NCBI RefSeq assembly: GCF_000719265.1
Contig: NZ_JOFL01000006.1
Span: 124,001 to 188,000, forward strand
Origin: Streptomyces roseoverticillatus
Lineage (GTDB): Bacteria; Actinomycetota; Actinomycetes; Streptomycetales; Streptomycetaceae
Length of the DNA: 64,000 nt
Direction: 5' to 3'
Below are positions 27,917 to 35,622 of the stretch, piece after piece. Both the position numbers and the translations under genes were made by a program. The notes beneath the pieces were generated by a model. It was given only the letters and a program-made list of their open reading frames with translations. It searched no databases and was not told the DNA's origin. Within the stretch, counting starts at the first letter, position 1; the number at the start of each line of letters is the position of its first letter.

Positions 27917-28987
27917 TCACGGGACCAGCTCGTAAGCCTCGACCCCCGGCCGGCCGGCTGCGGTGCTGCGCCGCAGCCGGTGCCGGGGGAACCGCCGCCC
28001 GGCCGCCGGCCGCTGCAGCATCCTGCGGTAGCGCTCCAGGGACTGCCCGAGGCGGGCCTGCTCGGCGGCCCGCGGTGTACGCCGGCCCTCGTGCCGCAGA
28101 TGGAAGGACACCCAGTCCAGGGCCGGCACGACGAAGATGCCGCGGGCCGCCATCAGGGCCCCGAAGGCCAGGTCCTCCACACCCCAGCGGGTGGCGTACT
28201 CCTCGGGGAAGCCGCCCGCCGCCACGACGTCGGCGCGCTTGACGCAGAGGCTGTGACTGCTGACCATGCCGGGCAGGTCCCAGAAGCCGATGACCCGGCC
28301 GTGCCCGAAATCCTTGAAGCGCCGGCTCTCGCGGACCAGCTCGAAGGAGGCCCGGTCGCAGCGCGGCACGTCCCGGTCGGCGGTGGTCTGCAGATACCGG
28401 CCGCCGCCCTGGTCGCTGAGCCACCGCCAGTCCCTGTCGATGCGCGGTGCGTGCGAGCCCGCCGGGGCGAAGAAGACCTCGGGGCCGGTGTCCTCCCGGA
28501 AGCCCGTGAACAGGCAGCCCTCGGTGTGCTGCTGGCGCAGCGCCGCCAGGGCCGTCATGGTCGCGGGCACCCGCATGTCGTCGTCCAGGAACACCGCGGT
28601 GGAGCCGCGGGCCACGGTCAGCCCGATGTTGCGGGCCGGGCCCGCGCCCAGGCCGACGGGGTTGCGGACGATCGTCACCGGCACGGTGAGGCCCGCGTCG
28701 AGCACCACCTGCCGCACCGGTGGACCCGATCCGTCGTCGACGACCACCACCTCGAAGCCCCTCCAGACCTGGGCCTCCAGCCCGGCCAGCGTCCCGGCGA
28801 GCGGGCGGGCGCCGTTGTAGGTGGGGACGATCACCGACACCGGCTCCGAGATTCCTTCGGGCACCCGGCGGAGGGGGCCGGTCAGGGCGAGGCCGGTGCG
28901 GGCGCGAAAGGACCGCTCGACGCCGGAGTAGTCGTTGCCGTGCGAGCGCAGCCCGTCCGCCGCGGTGACCGCCGTGGCCCCTGTCAT
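27917..28987 (-). CDS. GT2-family glycosyltransferase
   Basis: 356 residues. A 50-residue N-terminal extension precedes a GT-A domain: VSVIVPTYNGARPL, VVVDDGSGPP and the metal-binding FLDDDMRVP. A later GFWDLPGMVSSHSLCVKRADVVAAGGF and WGVEDLAFGALM fit the acceptor-side helix with the catalytic ED pair. Its ATG overlaps the carbamoyltransferase stop (ATGA), so it is made with that enzyme. Probably glycosylates the molecule that the neighbour carbamoylates. Confidence 0.87.
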   Translation of the reverse strand: MTGATAVTAADGLRSHGNDYSGVERSFRARTGLALTGPLRRVPEGISEPVSVIVPTYNGARPLAGTLAGLEAQVWRGFEVVVVDDGSGPPVRQVVLDAGLTVPVTIVRNPVGLGAGPARNIGLTVARGSTAVFLDDDMRVPATMTALAALRQQHTEGCLFTGFREDTGPEVFFAPAGSHAPRIDRDWRWLSDQGGGRYLQTTADRDVPRCDRASFELVRESRRFKDFGHGRVIGFWDLPGMVSSHSLCVKRADVVAAGGFPEEYATRWGVEDLAFGALMAARGIFVVPALDWVSFHLRHEGRRTPRAAEQARLGQSLERYRRMLQRPAAGRRFPRHRLRRSTAAGRPGVEAYELVP

Positions 28988-30675
28988 GACCGCCTGACCA
29001 GGTAGGGCGGCATGACCAGGAGATCGATGTCCGGGCTCGACGCCATGAGGTCCACCCCCTGCCCGGGGGTGAGCACCATCGGCTGCCCCTTGGTGTTGAG
29101 CGAGGTGTTGACGACCCCCGGCAGCCCGGTCTCCTCGCCGACCGCGGCGAGCAGCGCCCCGAACCCGGTGTCCGACGAGGGGACCAGCTGCGCCCGTGTC
29201 GTACGGTCCACATGGACCCCCGCGGGGGCACGTTCGATGCGCTCGCGGCCCACCAAGTGCATGTTGAGCATGTAGTCGCTCAGCCCCCGGACCGCGGGCT
29301 CCATGTCCAGCGCGGCGAAGCCCCCGGCGGTGAGCGAGAGCGCGGCCGGCCGCCATGCCTCACGGCCCTTGACCCGGTTGAGGCGGTCCAGCGTCGTGCG
29401 GTGCCGGGGCGAGGCGAGCAGGCTGCGGGCCCCCAGGGCGCGCGGTCCGAACTCGCTCGGCCCGTCGAACCAGGCGACCACCTCGCCCTGGGCGATCGCG
29501 GCCGCGGTCTCGGCGAGCAGCCGGTCGTGCTCCACGGCGACACCGGTGCAGCCGACGCGCTCCAGCGCCTTCTCGACCGCCCCGATGGTCACCGGCGGTC
29601 CGAAGAAGACGGGCGGGCCCGCCTCGGCAGGCAACGGCGCGGGAAGGTTGCCGGACAGGGCCTCCGCGAGCAGGGCGGCGCCGAAGACCGTGCCGCCGTC
29701 GTTGGGCGCGACCGTGCCGGAGACCCGGGCATAGCCGCTCTCCAGCGCGATCCTGCGGTTCATGTGCGCGTTGAGCGCGACCCCGCCCGACAGCAGCAGG
29801 GTGTCCTCGCCGGACAGCCTGCGGGCCCGGGCGGCCAGGGCGAGCCCGGCCTCCTCCACGGTCAGCTGGGCGTCGGCGGCGAACGGCGCGTAGTCGAAGG
29901 CGTTGGCCGAGGAATCCGTGTACGGGAACACGTTCTCCGCGAAGGCGGTGACCCACTGCTTGCCCAGCTTCTCCCAGCTCAGACCGGTGGCCAGGTCGCC
30001 CCGCAGCCGCCGGTCGAGGGAGAAGCCGCCGGTCGAGGCGTCGAAAGAGACGAACCGCATGTCGCTGGTGCGCCCGTAGGAGCTCAGCCCCATCAGCTTG
30101 CCGGCGCCCCACCAGCCGAGCTTCGCGTACGCCGCCGCCGCTCCGTAGAACACGCCGAGCGACCAGCTCTTGTCGTAGCGCTCCAGGAGCCGGAACCGGC
30201 CGTGGTCCACGTGGAACAGCGACGTCGATCCGTCGCCGCCCCAGCCGTCGGCGACCAGGATGTCCGCCGTGTCGTACGGGTTGAGGAAGTAGGCGCCCGC
30301 GGCATGGCACAGGTGGTGGTCGAAGAAGCTGATGTCACGCGTGCCCAGTCGGGACGCGAGGTTCGGCAGGATCGTCGCGGTGAGGGCGTCGGTGACGTGC
30401 ACCCCGCAGGGGATGCCGGCTACTTCGGTGACGGGCGTGCCGGGAGGAGCGTCCGCCCACGCGTACCCGATCGCCTGGATGTCCCGGGGATGCACGCCGA
30501 AGGCGTCCAGCAGCACCCGCACGGCATCCTCCGGGCCCTCCCCGGGGGCGTGCCGCCGGCGGCTGACGCGTTCCTGCTCCAGCGCGCCGACCACCTTGCC
30601 GTCGATCGCGAGACAGGCTGCGCCGTCGTGACAGCCGGGGACGTCGGGGCGGCCGATGAGACCGAGGACGATCAT
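28984..30675 (-). CDS. O-carbamoyltransferase, NodU/CmcH/TobZ family
   Basis: 563 residues. The N-terminal Kae1-like domain has HDGAACLAIDG, the metal-binding FDHHLCHAAGAY, DGWGGDGSTS and LSGGVALNAHMNRR; the C-terminal YrdC-like domain region has GPSEFGPRALGARS and NTSLNTKGQPMV. These enzymes use carbamoyl phosphate and ATP to carbamoylate a hydroxyl group of a sugar or antibiotic. ATG 30675 follows AGGAGG; a GTG at 30681 overlaps that site. First gene of a two-gene unit with a glycosyltransferase, within a cluster of four glycosyltransferase genes. Carbamoyl sugars occur in antibiotics and nodulation factors; the product here is unknown. Confidence 0.92.
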   Translation of the reverse strand: MIVLGLIGRPDVPGCHDGAACLAIDGKVVGALEQERVSRRRHAPGEGPEDAVRVLLDAFGVHPRDIQAIGYAWADAPPGTPVTEVAGIPCGVHVTDALTATILPNLASRLGTRDISFFDHHLCHAAGAYFLNPYDTADILVADGWGGDGSTSLFHVDHGRFRLLERYDKSWSLGVFYGAAAAYAKLGWWGAGKLMGLSSYGRTSDMRFVSFDASTGGFSLDRRLRGDLATGLSWEKLGKQWVTAFAENVFPYTDSSANAFDYAPFAADAQLTVEEAGLALAARARRLSGEDTLLLSGGVALNAHMNRRIALESGYARVSGTVAPNDGGTVFGAALLAEALSGNLPAPLPAEAGPPVFFGPPVTIGAVEKALERVGCTGVAVEHDRLLAETAAAIAQGEVVAWFDGPSEFGPRALGARSLLASPRHRTTLDRLNRVKGREAWRPAALSLTAGGFAALDMEPAVRGLSDYMLNMHLVGRERIERAPAGVHVDRTTRAQLVPSSDTGFGALLAAVGEETGLPGVVNTSLNTKGQPMVLTPGQGVDLMASSPDIDLLVMPPYLVRRS

Positions 30676-31138
30676 CCGCACCTCCTGTGGGGGAAATGAC
30701 CTGCCGCATCAGAGTGACGCGGTGCGGCCGCGCGGCCGCGCACCTGATTGACGAATGTCCTTATCTCGTCTTTGTTCGGCCGGTTCGGTGGGGTTGCGGA
30801 ATGCGCTGGAGACGGCCTTTCGGATGGCTCCGGAGAGCGAACGACGAGCAGGGAAACGATTCGCCGGCGGTGTGCTGCAGCGGAATTCCGGCCGCAATTC
30901 TGCGCGATGGTTTTCGGCTGCCCGCGTATCGTTTCTGCGGAAGGGTCGGGCGGGTTTCCGAAAAGCTGGTCCCGCTGTTTCACGGGGTTTTCCGGCTCTT
31001 CGTCGTGCCGCGCCCTGGTGGCGCAAAAATGACCCCTGGGGCCGCCGAAACCGTTTGCCGCCGCGAGTGACGGTGGGTAGTGTGCGGGCCAATGCCCGTA
31101 CGTAGCGCAGCGGCAAGCGCGCCGTCACGAGAGCGGAG
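30676..31138. other. Lower-GC spacer with decayed sequence
   Basis: About 460 bases, clearly less G+C-rich than the genes around it. Open frames in several phases overlap without codon bias or a recognisable product. It sits where the N-terminal half of the following SDR gene would be expected. It also carries the promoter of the carbamoyltransferase operon. It may be the scar of a deletion or insertion. Confidence 0.5.
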
Positions 31139-31759
31139 GTGTGGGAGGCCCCCGGCTTCCGGACGCCGTATGCACTGGAGGGGACCGGGGCCGGCGCGGG
31201 CGCGTCGGCGGCGCTCGGGCTCGTCCTGCCGGCCGCCGCGGAGGTGGACGAGGCCGGGCTGGTGCCCGACCGCTCCGCGGCCAACTCCTGGTCCGTGCGC
31301 ATCGGGGAGCTGGACCCGGCGGAGCTGCTGGAGACGCAGCTGGTCAACGCGCTCGCCCCCGCGCTCCTGTGCGACCGGCTGCTGCCGCTCCTGCTGGCCT
31401 CGCCGCACCCGCGCCGCTACGTGGTCAACGTGACGGCGGTCGAGGGCCGCTTCGCCGTGCGCAACAAGTCCGCGGGGCACCCGCACACCAACATGGCCAA
31501 GGCCGCGCTCAATATGCTCACCCGCACCAGCGGCCACGAACTCGCCGCCCGCGGCGTCCACATGTGCAGCGTCGACACCGGCTGGATCACCGACGAGAAT
31601 CCGGCACCGAAGAAGGAGTGGATGGCCGCGCACGGCTTTCGCACCCCGCTGGACATCGTGGACGGCGCGGCCCGGGTCTACGACCCGATCGTGCGCGGCG
31701 AGGCGGGGGACCCGGTGTCGGGCGTCCACCTCAAGGACTACCGCGTCGCCGACTGGTGA
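31139..31759 (+). pseudogene. C-terminal remnant of a short-chain dehydrogenase/reductase
   Basis: 206 codons encode the C-terminal half of an SDR: VVNVTAVEGRF, then HTNMAKAALNMLTRT (the N-M-A-K helix replacing YxxxK), GVHMCSVDTGWITDENP and GVHLKDYR. The N-terminal Rossmann part with TGxxxGxG is missing: in-frame sequence upstream meets a TAG near 31103 and the preceding 400 bases are unrelated. A GTG at 31139 lacks a clear ribosome site. Most likely a 5'-truncated gene. A short functional protein cannot be fully excluded because the remaining frame is undamaged. Confidence 0.6.
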
Positions 31760-31777
31760 GCGGGCCCTGGGGGCTCG

Positions 31778-32227
31778 TCAGGCCGCGCCCTCCACGCTCC
31801 ACCCCGGCACCTGGAAGCGCGCGGTGATCGCCGAGCCGTCGACCTCCTCGCCGCAGCAGCGGCAGACGACGGCCGGGTCGAGGTCGGCACCGCAGGAGTG
31901 CTCGAACACTGTCGGCGGCACGTCCGCCAGATGCCGGTCGCCCCAGCTCATCAGCATGATGAGGACGGGCCGCAGATCGTGCCCGGCAGCGGTGGGGCAG
32001 TACTCGAAGCGCGCCGGTCGTTCGCTGTAGGGAACCTTTTCCAGCACCCCCGCTTCCACCAGTCGGCGCAGCCGGGAGGCCAGGATGTCGCGCGGGGCCC
32101 CGGTGTTGCGGGCGATCGCGTCGAAGCGCCGGACTCCGAAGAAGACCTCACGCAGCACCAGCAGGGAGTACTTCTCGCCGACCACGCCGAGCGCGTCGGC
32201 GATCGAACAGGGGCGCGGCTTCGTCAT
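31778..32227 (-). CDS. HxlR-family winged-helix regulator
   Basis: 149 residues. CSIADALGVVGEKYSLLVLREVFFG is the typical HxlR start, followed by the winged helix (ILASRLRRLVEAGVLEKVPYSERP). The C-terminus carries extra cysteines (HSCGADLDPAVVCRCCGEEV) that look like a zinc ribbon and are not in the core family. ATG 32227 is preferred over 32236 because TACGAT lies exactly seven bases upstream. HxlR proteins often sense electrophiles or redox state; the extra Cys would suit that. Convergent with the SDR remnant. Confidence 0.85.
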   Translation of the reverse strand: MTKPRPCSIADALGVVGEKYSLLVLREVFFGVRRFDAIARNTGAPRDILASRLRRLVEAGVLEKVPYSERPARFEYCPTAAGHDLRPVLIMLMSWGDRHLADVPPTVFEHSCGADLDPAVVCRCCGEEVDGSAITARFQVPGWSVEGAA

Positions 32228-32234
32228 GTTCCCC

Positions 32235-32240
32235 ATCGTA
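32235..32240 (-). promoter_or_regulatory. Leaderless -10 element of the HxlR gene
   Basis: TACGAT on the - strand, then seven bases, then the ATG at 32227. Confidence 0.5.
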
Positions 32241-32309
32241 GAACAGCTGGATTTGCTTCCCCAACCCTTCCGGTGGGGCGCATCCGTTTCATCAGCCGGC
32301 CCACGGGTC

Positions 32310-32945
32310 TCACGGGTGCGCCGCCTCGATCAGCTGCCGCAGCGCGCCGTAGTAGACCTCATGGTCCGTCATGCCGGGCAGGATGACGTCCATGCCGCCC
32401 GTCAGGACGGGGAACTCCGCGGGGTCGAGCGCGGCCAGCGCGGTACGGGTGTTCCTGACGGTGAGCGCGGGCTCGCGGTGGTCGACGAAGGTGGCGCTGC
32501 CGAGCGTGAGCAGGTACATCCGCCGGTAGGTGCGGAACGCCTGCTCCGGCGTCATCCCCGCGGCGATGCTGTCGGCGAGCGCGGGCTCGACCAGGCGGGC
32601 CAGCAACTGGGGGCTGAGCCAGGGGCGCGAGCCGCGCAGGGCGACCAGCCCGGGGTGCGCGGTGAGCAGCTCGTACAGCGCCCGGAAGCGCCGCTCCGTG
32701 GCCTCGGCCCAGCCGGTGCCCGGCGGGATCTCGGGCAGCCCGGCGGCGAGGTGGTCCGTACAGAGGTCGATCAGGCCGCCCAGGTCCGTGCAGCGGCGGT
32801 GGATCGTCGCGTGGGACACGCCCAGCCGCTCGGCGAGGGAGCGGAAGCTCAGGGCGGAGGGGCCCTCTTCGTCGATGATCGCGAGGGCGGTGCGGGCGAT
32901 GAGGTCCGGGGTCGCCCGGGCGAGGGAGGGAGATTGCCGCGGCAT
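32310..32945 (-). CDS. TetR-family regulator
   Basis: 211 residues. The helix-turn-helix is RSLAERLGVSHATIHRRC at about 48-65; the rest is a helical sensor with a TetR_C-like end. The ATG at 32945 lies seven bases after TACGGT, so the mRNA is probably leaderless. The divergent gene at 33021 encodes a PLP-dependent dehydratase and the two share one palindrome over their promoters, so this protein most likely represses both. Confidence 0.88.
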   Translation of the reverse strand: MPRQSPSLARATPDLIARTALAIIDEEGPSALSFRSLAERLGVSHATIHRRCTDLGGLIDLCTDHLAAGLPEIPPGTGWAEATERRFRALYELLTAHPGLVALRGSRPWLSPQLLARLVEPALADSIAAGMTPEQAFRTYRRMYLLTLGSATFVDHREPALTVRNTRTALAALDPAEFPVLTGGMDVILPGMTDHEVYYGALRQLIEAAHP

Positions 32946-32950
32946 GTGTA

Positions 32951-32969
32951 ACACCGTATCGTACGGTGT
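32951..32969. promoter_or_regulatory. Palindromic operator holding both divergent -10 boxes
   Basis: ACACCGTA-tcg-TACGGTGT is a perfect 8-bp inverted repeat. By symmetry it contains TACGGT on each strand. The - strand copy is seven bases before the TetR ATG (leaderless). The + strand copy (32962-32967) is about 53 bases before the GTG at 33021, which has its own GAGGAG site. One bound dimer would shut both promoters. Confidence 0.7.
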
Positions 32970-33020
32970 ATCACCCGGTTGCCGCACCTGCCGGCCGCCC
33001 GTGCTCCGAGGAGAGAACCC

Positions 33021-33968
33021 GTGCACGACCTCACCTACGGCGACGTCGAAAAGGCCGCCGCCCGCATCGCCGGCCGCACCCGCCCGGTCGCCGTCACCTC
33101 CGCCGGCCCCGGCCCCGGCCGCGCGTGGCTGGCCCTGGAGTTCATGCAGCACACCGGTTCCTTCAAGGCGCGCGGCGCCTGGAACTTCCTGGCCGCCCAC
33201 CGCGAGGCCGGCACCCTGCCCCCGGCCGGCGTCACCATCGCCTCCGGCGGCAACGCCGGACTGGCCTGCGCCTGGGCCTCCCGGCAGCAGGGCCTGCCCG
33301 CGACCGTCTTCCTGCCCGGGAACGCCCCGCAGGTGAAGGTCGACCGGCTGCGCGGCTACGGCGCCGACGTCCGGCTCGCCGGCACGGAGTACGCCGAGGC
33401 GCTCGCCGCCTGCGAGGAGTTCGCGCGCACCACCGGCGCCCTCGCGAGCCACGCCTACGACCACCCGCTGATCGCCGCGGGCGCGGGCACCCTCCTCGAC
33501 GAGATCCGCGCCGGCGTCCCCGGCCTGGACACCGTCGTCGTCGCGGTCGGCGGCGGCGGGCTCTTCGCGGGCGTCGCGGCCGCCGCCCGGCACCACGGCA
33601 TACGGACCGTCGCCGTCGAGCCCGTCGGCAGCCGGGCCCTGCACGCAGCCCTGGAGGCCGGGCACGTCGTCGACGTCACCGTCGACTCGGTCGCGGCGGA
33701 CGCCCTCGGAGCCCGCCGCGTCTCCGAGACGGCCCTGGCCGCGGCCCGCCACGCGGACGTCACCTCCCTCCTCGTACCGGACGAGGCCGTCACCGCCGCG
33801 CGGCAGGCCCTGTGGGACGAGCGCCGCATCGCGGTCGAGCCCGCCGGAGCCACGGCGCTCGCCGCGCTCACGCCGGGAGGCCCGTACGCGCCCGCGGAGG
33901 ACGAGACGGTCGCCGTCGTCCTCTGCGGCGCCAACACGGACCCGTCGGACCTGGTCCGACGCGCCTAG
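33021..33968 (+). CDS. PLP-dependent threonine/serine dehydratase-like enzyme
   Basis: 315 residues, fold type II PLP enzyme. The Schiff-base lysine is K49 in GSFKARG, the substrate loop is SGGNAGLA, and the phosphate cup is VGGGGLFAG. Such enzymes deaminate threonine or serine to 2-oxoacids, or are racemases. It is shorter than biosynthetic IlvA and lacks its ACT domain, so it is a catabolic-type or specialised enzyme. GTG 33021 follows GAGGAGAG. Controlled with the divergent TetR gene. Confidence 0.88.
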   Translation: MHDLTYGDVEKAAARIAGRTRPVAVTSAGPGPGRAWLALEFMQHTGSFKARGAWNFLAAHREAGTLPPAGVTIASGGNAGLACAWASRQQGLPATVFLPGNAPQVKVDRLRGYGADVRLAGTEYAEALAACEEFARTTGALASHAYDHPLIAAGAGTLLDEIRAGVPGLDTVVVAVGGGGLFAGVAAAARHHGIRTVAVEPVGSRALHAALEAGHVVDVTVDSVAADALGARRVSETALAAARHADVTSLLVPDEAVTAARQALWDERRIAVEPAGATALAALTPGGPYAPAEDETVAVVLCGANTDPSDLVRRA

Positions 33969-33996
33969 GCCGGGTCTCTGCGCTCCGACGCGGCCG

Positions 33997-34013
33997 GTCC
34001 GGCACCGCCGGAC
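33997..34013. terminator. Hairpin between convergent genes
   Basis: GTCCGGC (33997-34003) pairs perfectly with GCCGGAC (34007-34013) over a 3-base loop, 29 bases after the dehydratase stop and 126 bases from the end of the convergent MFS gene. Confidence 0.55.
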
Positions 34014-34138
34014 AGCGCCGTCGTGGTCGCTCGCCGTTGCGGCGGGAGGATGAAGCAGTGCCTCCCCGTATGAACCGCGCCCCTATGTTCCGCCGCTGTG
34101 GTGAGCAACCACTGTCAGCGTTTTCGGCGGTGCCGGGT

Positions 34139-35431
34139 CTACCTCGGCCCAGGGGCCCCGGAAGCGCCGGCACGGCCCCGGCGCACCTGGGGCGACAGCA
34201 GCACGGCCGCCGTCGCGGCGACCACGACGCCGGCACAGCACAGCAGGCCGGTGCGGGGCCCGGCCGCCGCGGCGAGCGGGCCGGCCGCCAGCATGCCGAG
34301 CGGGGCGCAGGCCAGCGAGCCGAACCAGTCGTAGGAGCTGACCCGGGAGAGGGCTTCGGCCGGCACGTCACGCTGCAGCGCCGTCGCCCACAGCACCCCG
34401 AAGACGTCCCCCGCGACCCCGGCGGCGAACGCCGCCGCCGCGGTCGGCCAGACCGGCGCGTGCATCCCCAGCAGCACCATCGGCAGCGCGGCCGGGAAGG
34501 TGGCCAGCACCGCGACGAGGATGGGGCGCCGCGGTCGGAGCCGCGCCGCGATCCCCGCGCCCGCGATCGTCCCCAGCGCCTGCGCGGCGACGACGTAGGA
34601 CCACTCCCGCACCCCGCCGGGGCTCTCCTCGCTCGCCAGGGGCCCGAGCACGCCCACCGCCGCGCTCTGTGCCGCGACGACGAAGGCGTACTGCAGGACC
34701 ACCGCCCACAGCCACTGGCGGGAGGCGAACTCCCGCCAGCCGTCGCGCAGGTCGCGCAGGCCCGGGCCGCCGCGGCGGCGGTGCGCGCGGGCCGGCCGGA
34801 TGCCCGCGATCAGTCCGGCGCTCGCCAGGAAGGTGAGGGCGTCGAGGGCCAGCGCCCAGCCCGCGCCGACCCCGGCGACGACCACGCCGGACAAGGAGAG
34901 CCCCAGCACCATGGCGACGTTCATGCCGATCCGCAGGGCGGCGTTCGCCTCCGTGAGCCGTTCGCGTGCGACGATCTCCGGGATCACGGCGGTCATCGCC
35001 GGCGCGAAGAGGGCCGTGGCCGTTCCGGCCGCCGCGGCGAGCACGGCCAGCGCGGCGAGCGGCGCGTGCCCCGTCAGGCTCATGACGGCGAGGCCCCCGT
35101 AGGCCGCCGCGCCGGCCAGCTCCGCCGCGACCATGAGCCGTATGCGCGGTATTCGGTCCGCTATCACCCCGCCCACGAGCACGAACAGCACCTGCGGGAG
35201 CACCTGGCAGGCCAGCACCAGCGACAACCGGCCCGGCGTGGCCCCCGGGAGGGCCAGGACCGCGAAGGCCAGGGCCACGCGCGCGAAGCCGTTGCCCAGG
35301 ACGGAGACCGCCCGGGCCCAGGAGAGCAGGACGAAGTTGCGGTCGCGCAGCGGGGGAGGAGCGGCCACGGGCTCGGACGGAACGGGAGGCGGCGGCAACG
35401 GCGGTGACGGCCGTTCGGACGGAGGATTCAC
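34139..35431 (-). CDS. MFS exporter, DHA3-like
   Basis: 430 residues. A Pro-rich cytosolic N-terminus (about 1-28) precedes about 12 membrane segments. FVLLSWARAVSVLGNGFARVALAFAVL and the loop motif GGVIADRIPRIRLM are typical of the macrolide-efflux/DHA3 group. GTG 35431 is used because it gives the full N-terminus; its ribosome site is weak and a later start is possible. A 21-bp interrupted palindrome lies immediately upstream. It is divergent from the five-gene operon at 35623 and could export its product. Confidence 0.85.
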   Translation of the reverse strand: MNPPSERPSPPLPPPPVPSEPVAAPPPLRDRNFVLLSWARAVSVLGNGFARVALAFAVLALPGATPGRLSLVLACQVLPQVLFVLVGGVIADRIPRIRLMVAAELAGAAAYGGLAVMSLTGHAPLAALAVLAAAAGTATALFAPAMTAVIPEIVARERLTEANAALRIGMNVAMVLGLSLSGVVVAGVGAGWALALDALTFLASAGLIAGIRPARAHRRRGGPGLRDLRDGWREFASRQWLWAVVLQYAFVVAAQSAAVGVLGPLASEESPGGVREWSYVVAAQALGTIAGAGIAARLRPRRPILVAVLATFPAALPMVLLGMHAPVWPTAAAAFAAGVAGDVFGVLWATALQRDVPAEALSRVSSYDWFGSLACAPLGMLAAGPLAAAAGPRTGLLCCAGVVVAATAAVLLSPQVRRGRAGASGAPGPR

Positions 35432-35434
35432 TCT

Positions 35435-35455
35435 TTCAGTGTCCGATGCACTGAA
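35435..35455. promoter_or_regulatory. Interrupted palindrome just upstream of the MFS gene
   Basis: TTCAGTG (35435-35441) and CACTGAA (35449-35455) form a perfect 7-bp inverted repeat with a 7-base spacer, four bases from the MFS start. A repressor bound there would block initiation. No cognate regulator gene is adjacent. Confidence 0.5.
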
Positions 35456-35622
35456 GAACAGAGCCGTCGATTACGGGGCAGAGAGGAGATTTCCGGCCGT
35501 TCACGACTGACGCGTCCGTACCTGCCGGAGGGCGGCATCCGGCCTCTACCATGGAGAACTGCGCATGCGGAACAACGATCCGGAGGGCCGGAGCACCAGA
35601 ACCGGCCGTACGGGAGGGGCCG

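Noticed and set aside
30687..31070. 127-codon frame in the lower-GC spacer before the SDR remnant
   Set aside because: Competing frames of equal length overlap it, codon bias is absent and the product (Arg/Cys-rich) resembles nothing.
32310..33752. Long - strand frame through the dehydratase gene
   Set aside because: Only the part from 32945 down encodes the TetR protein; the upstream part is antisense to the dehydratase.
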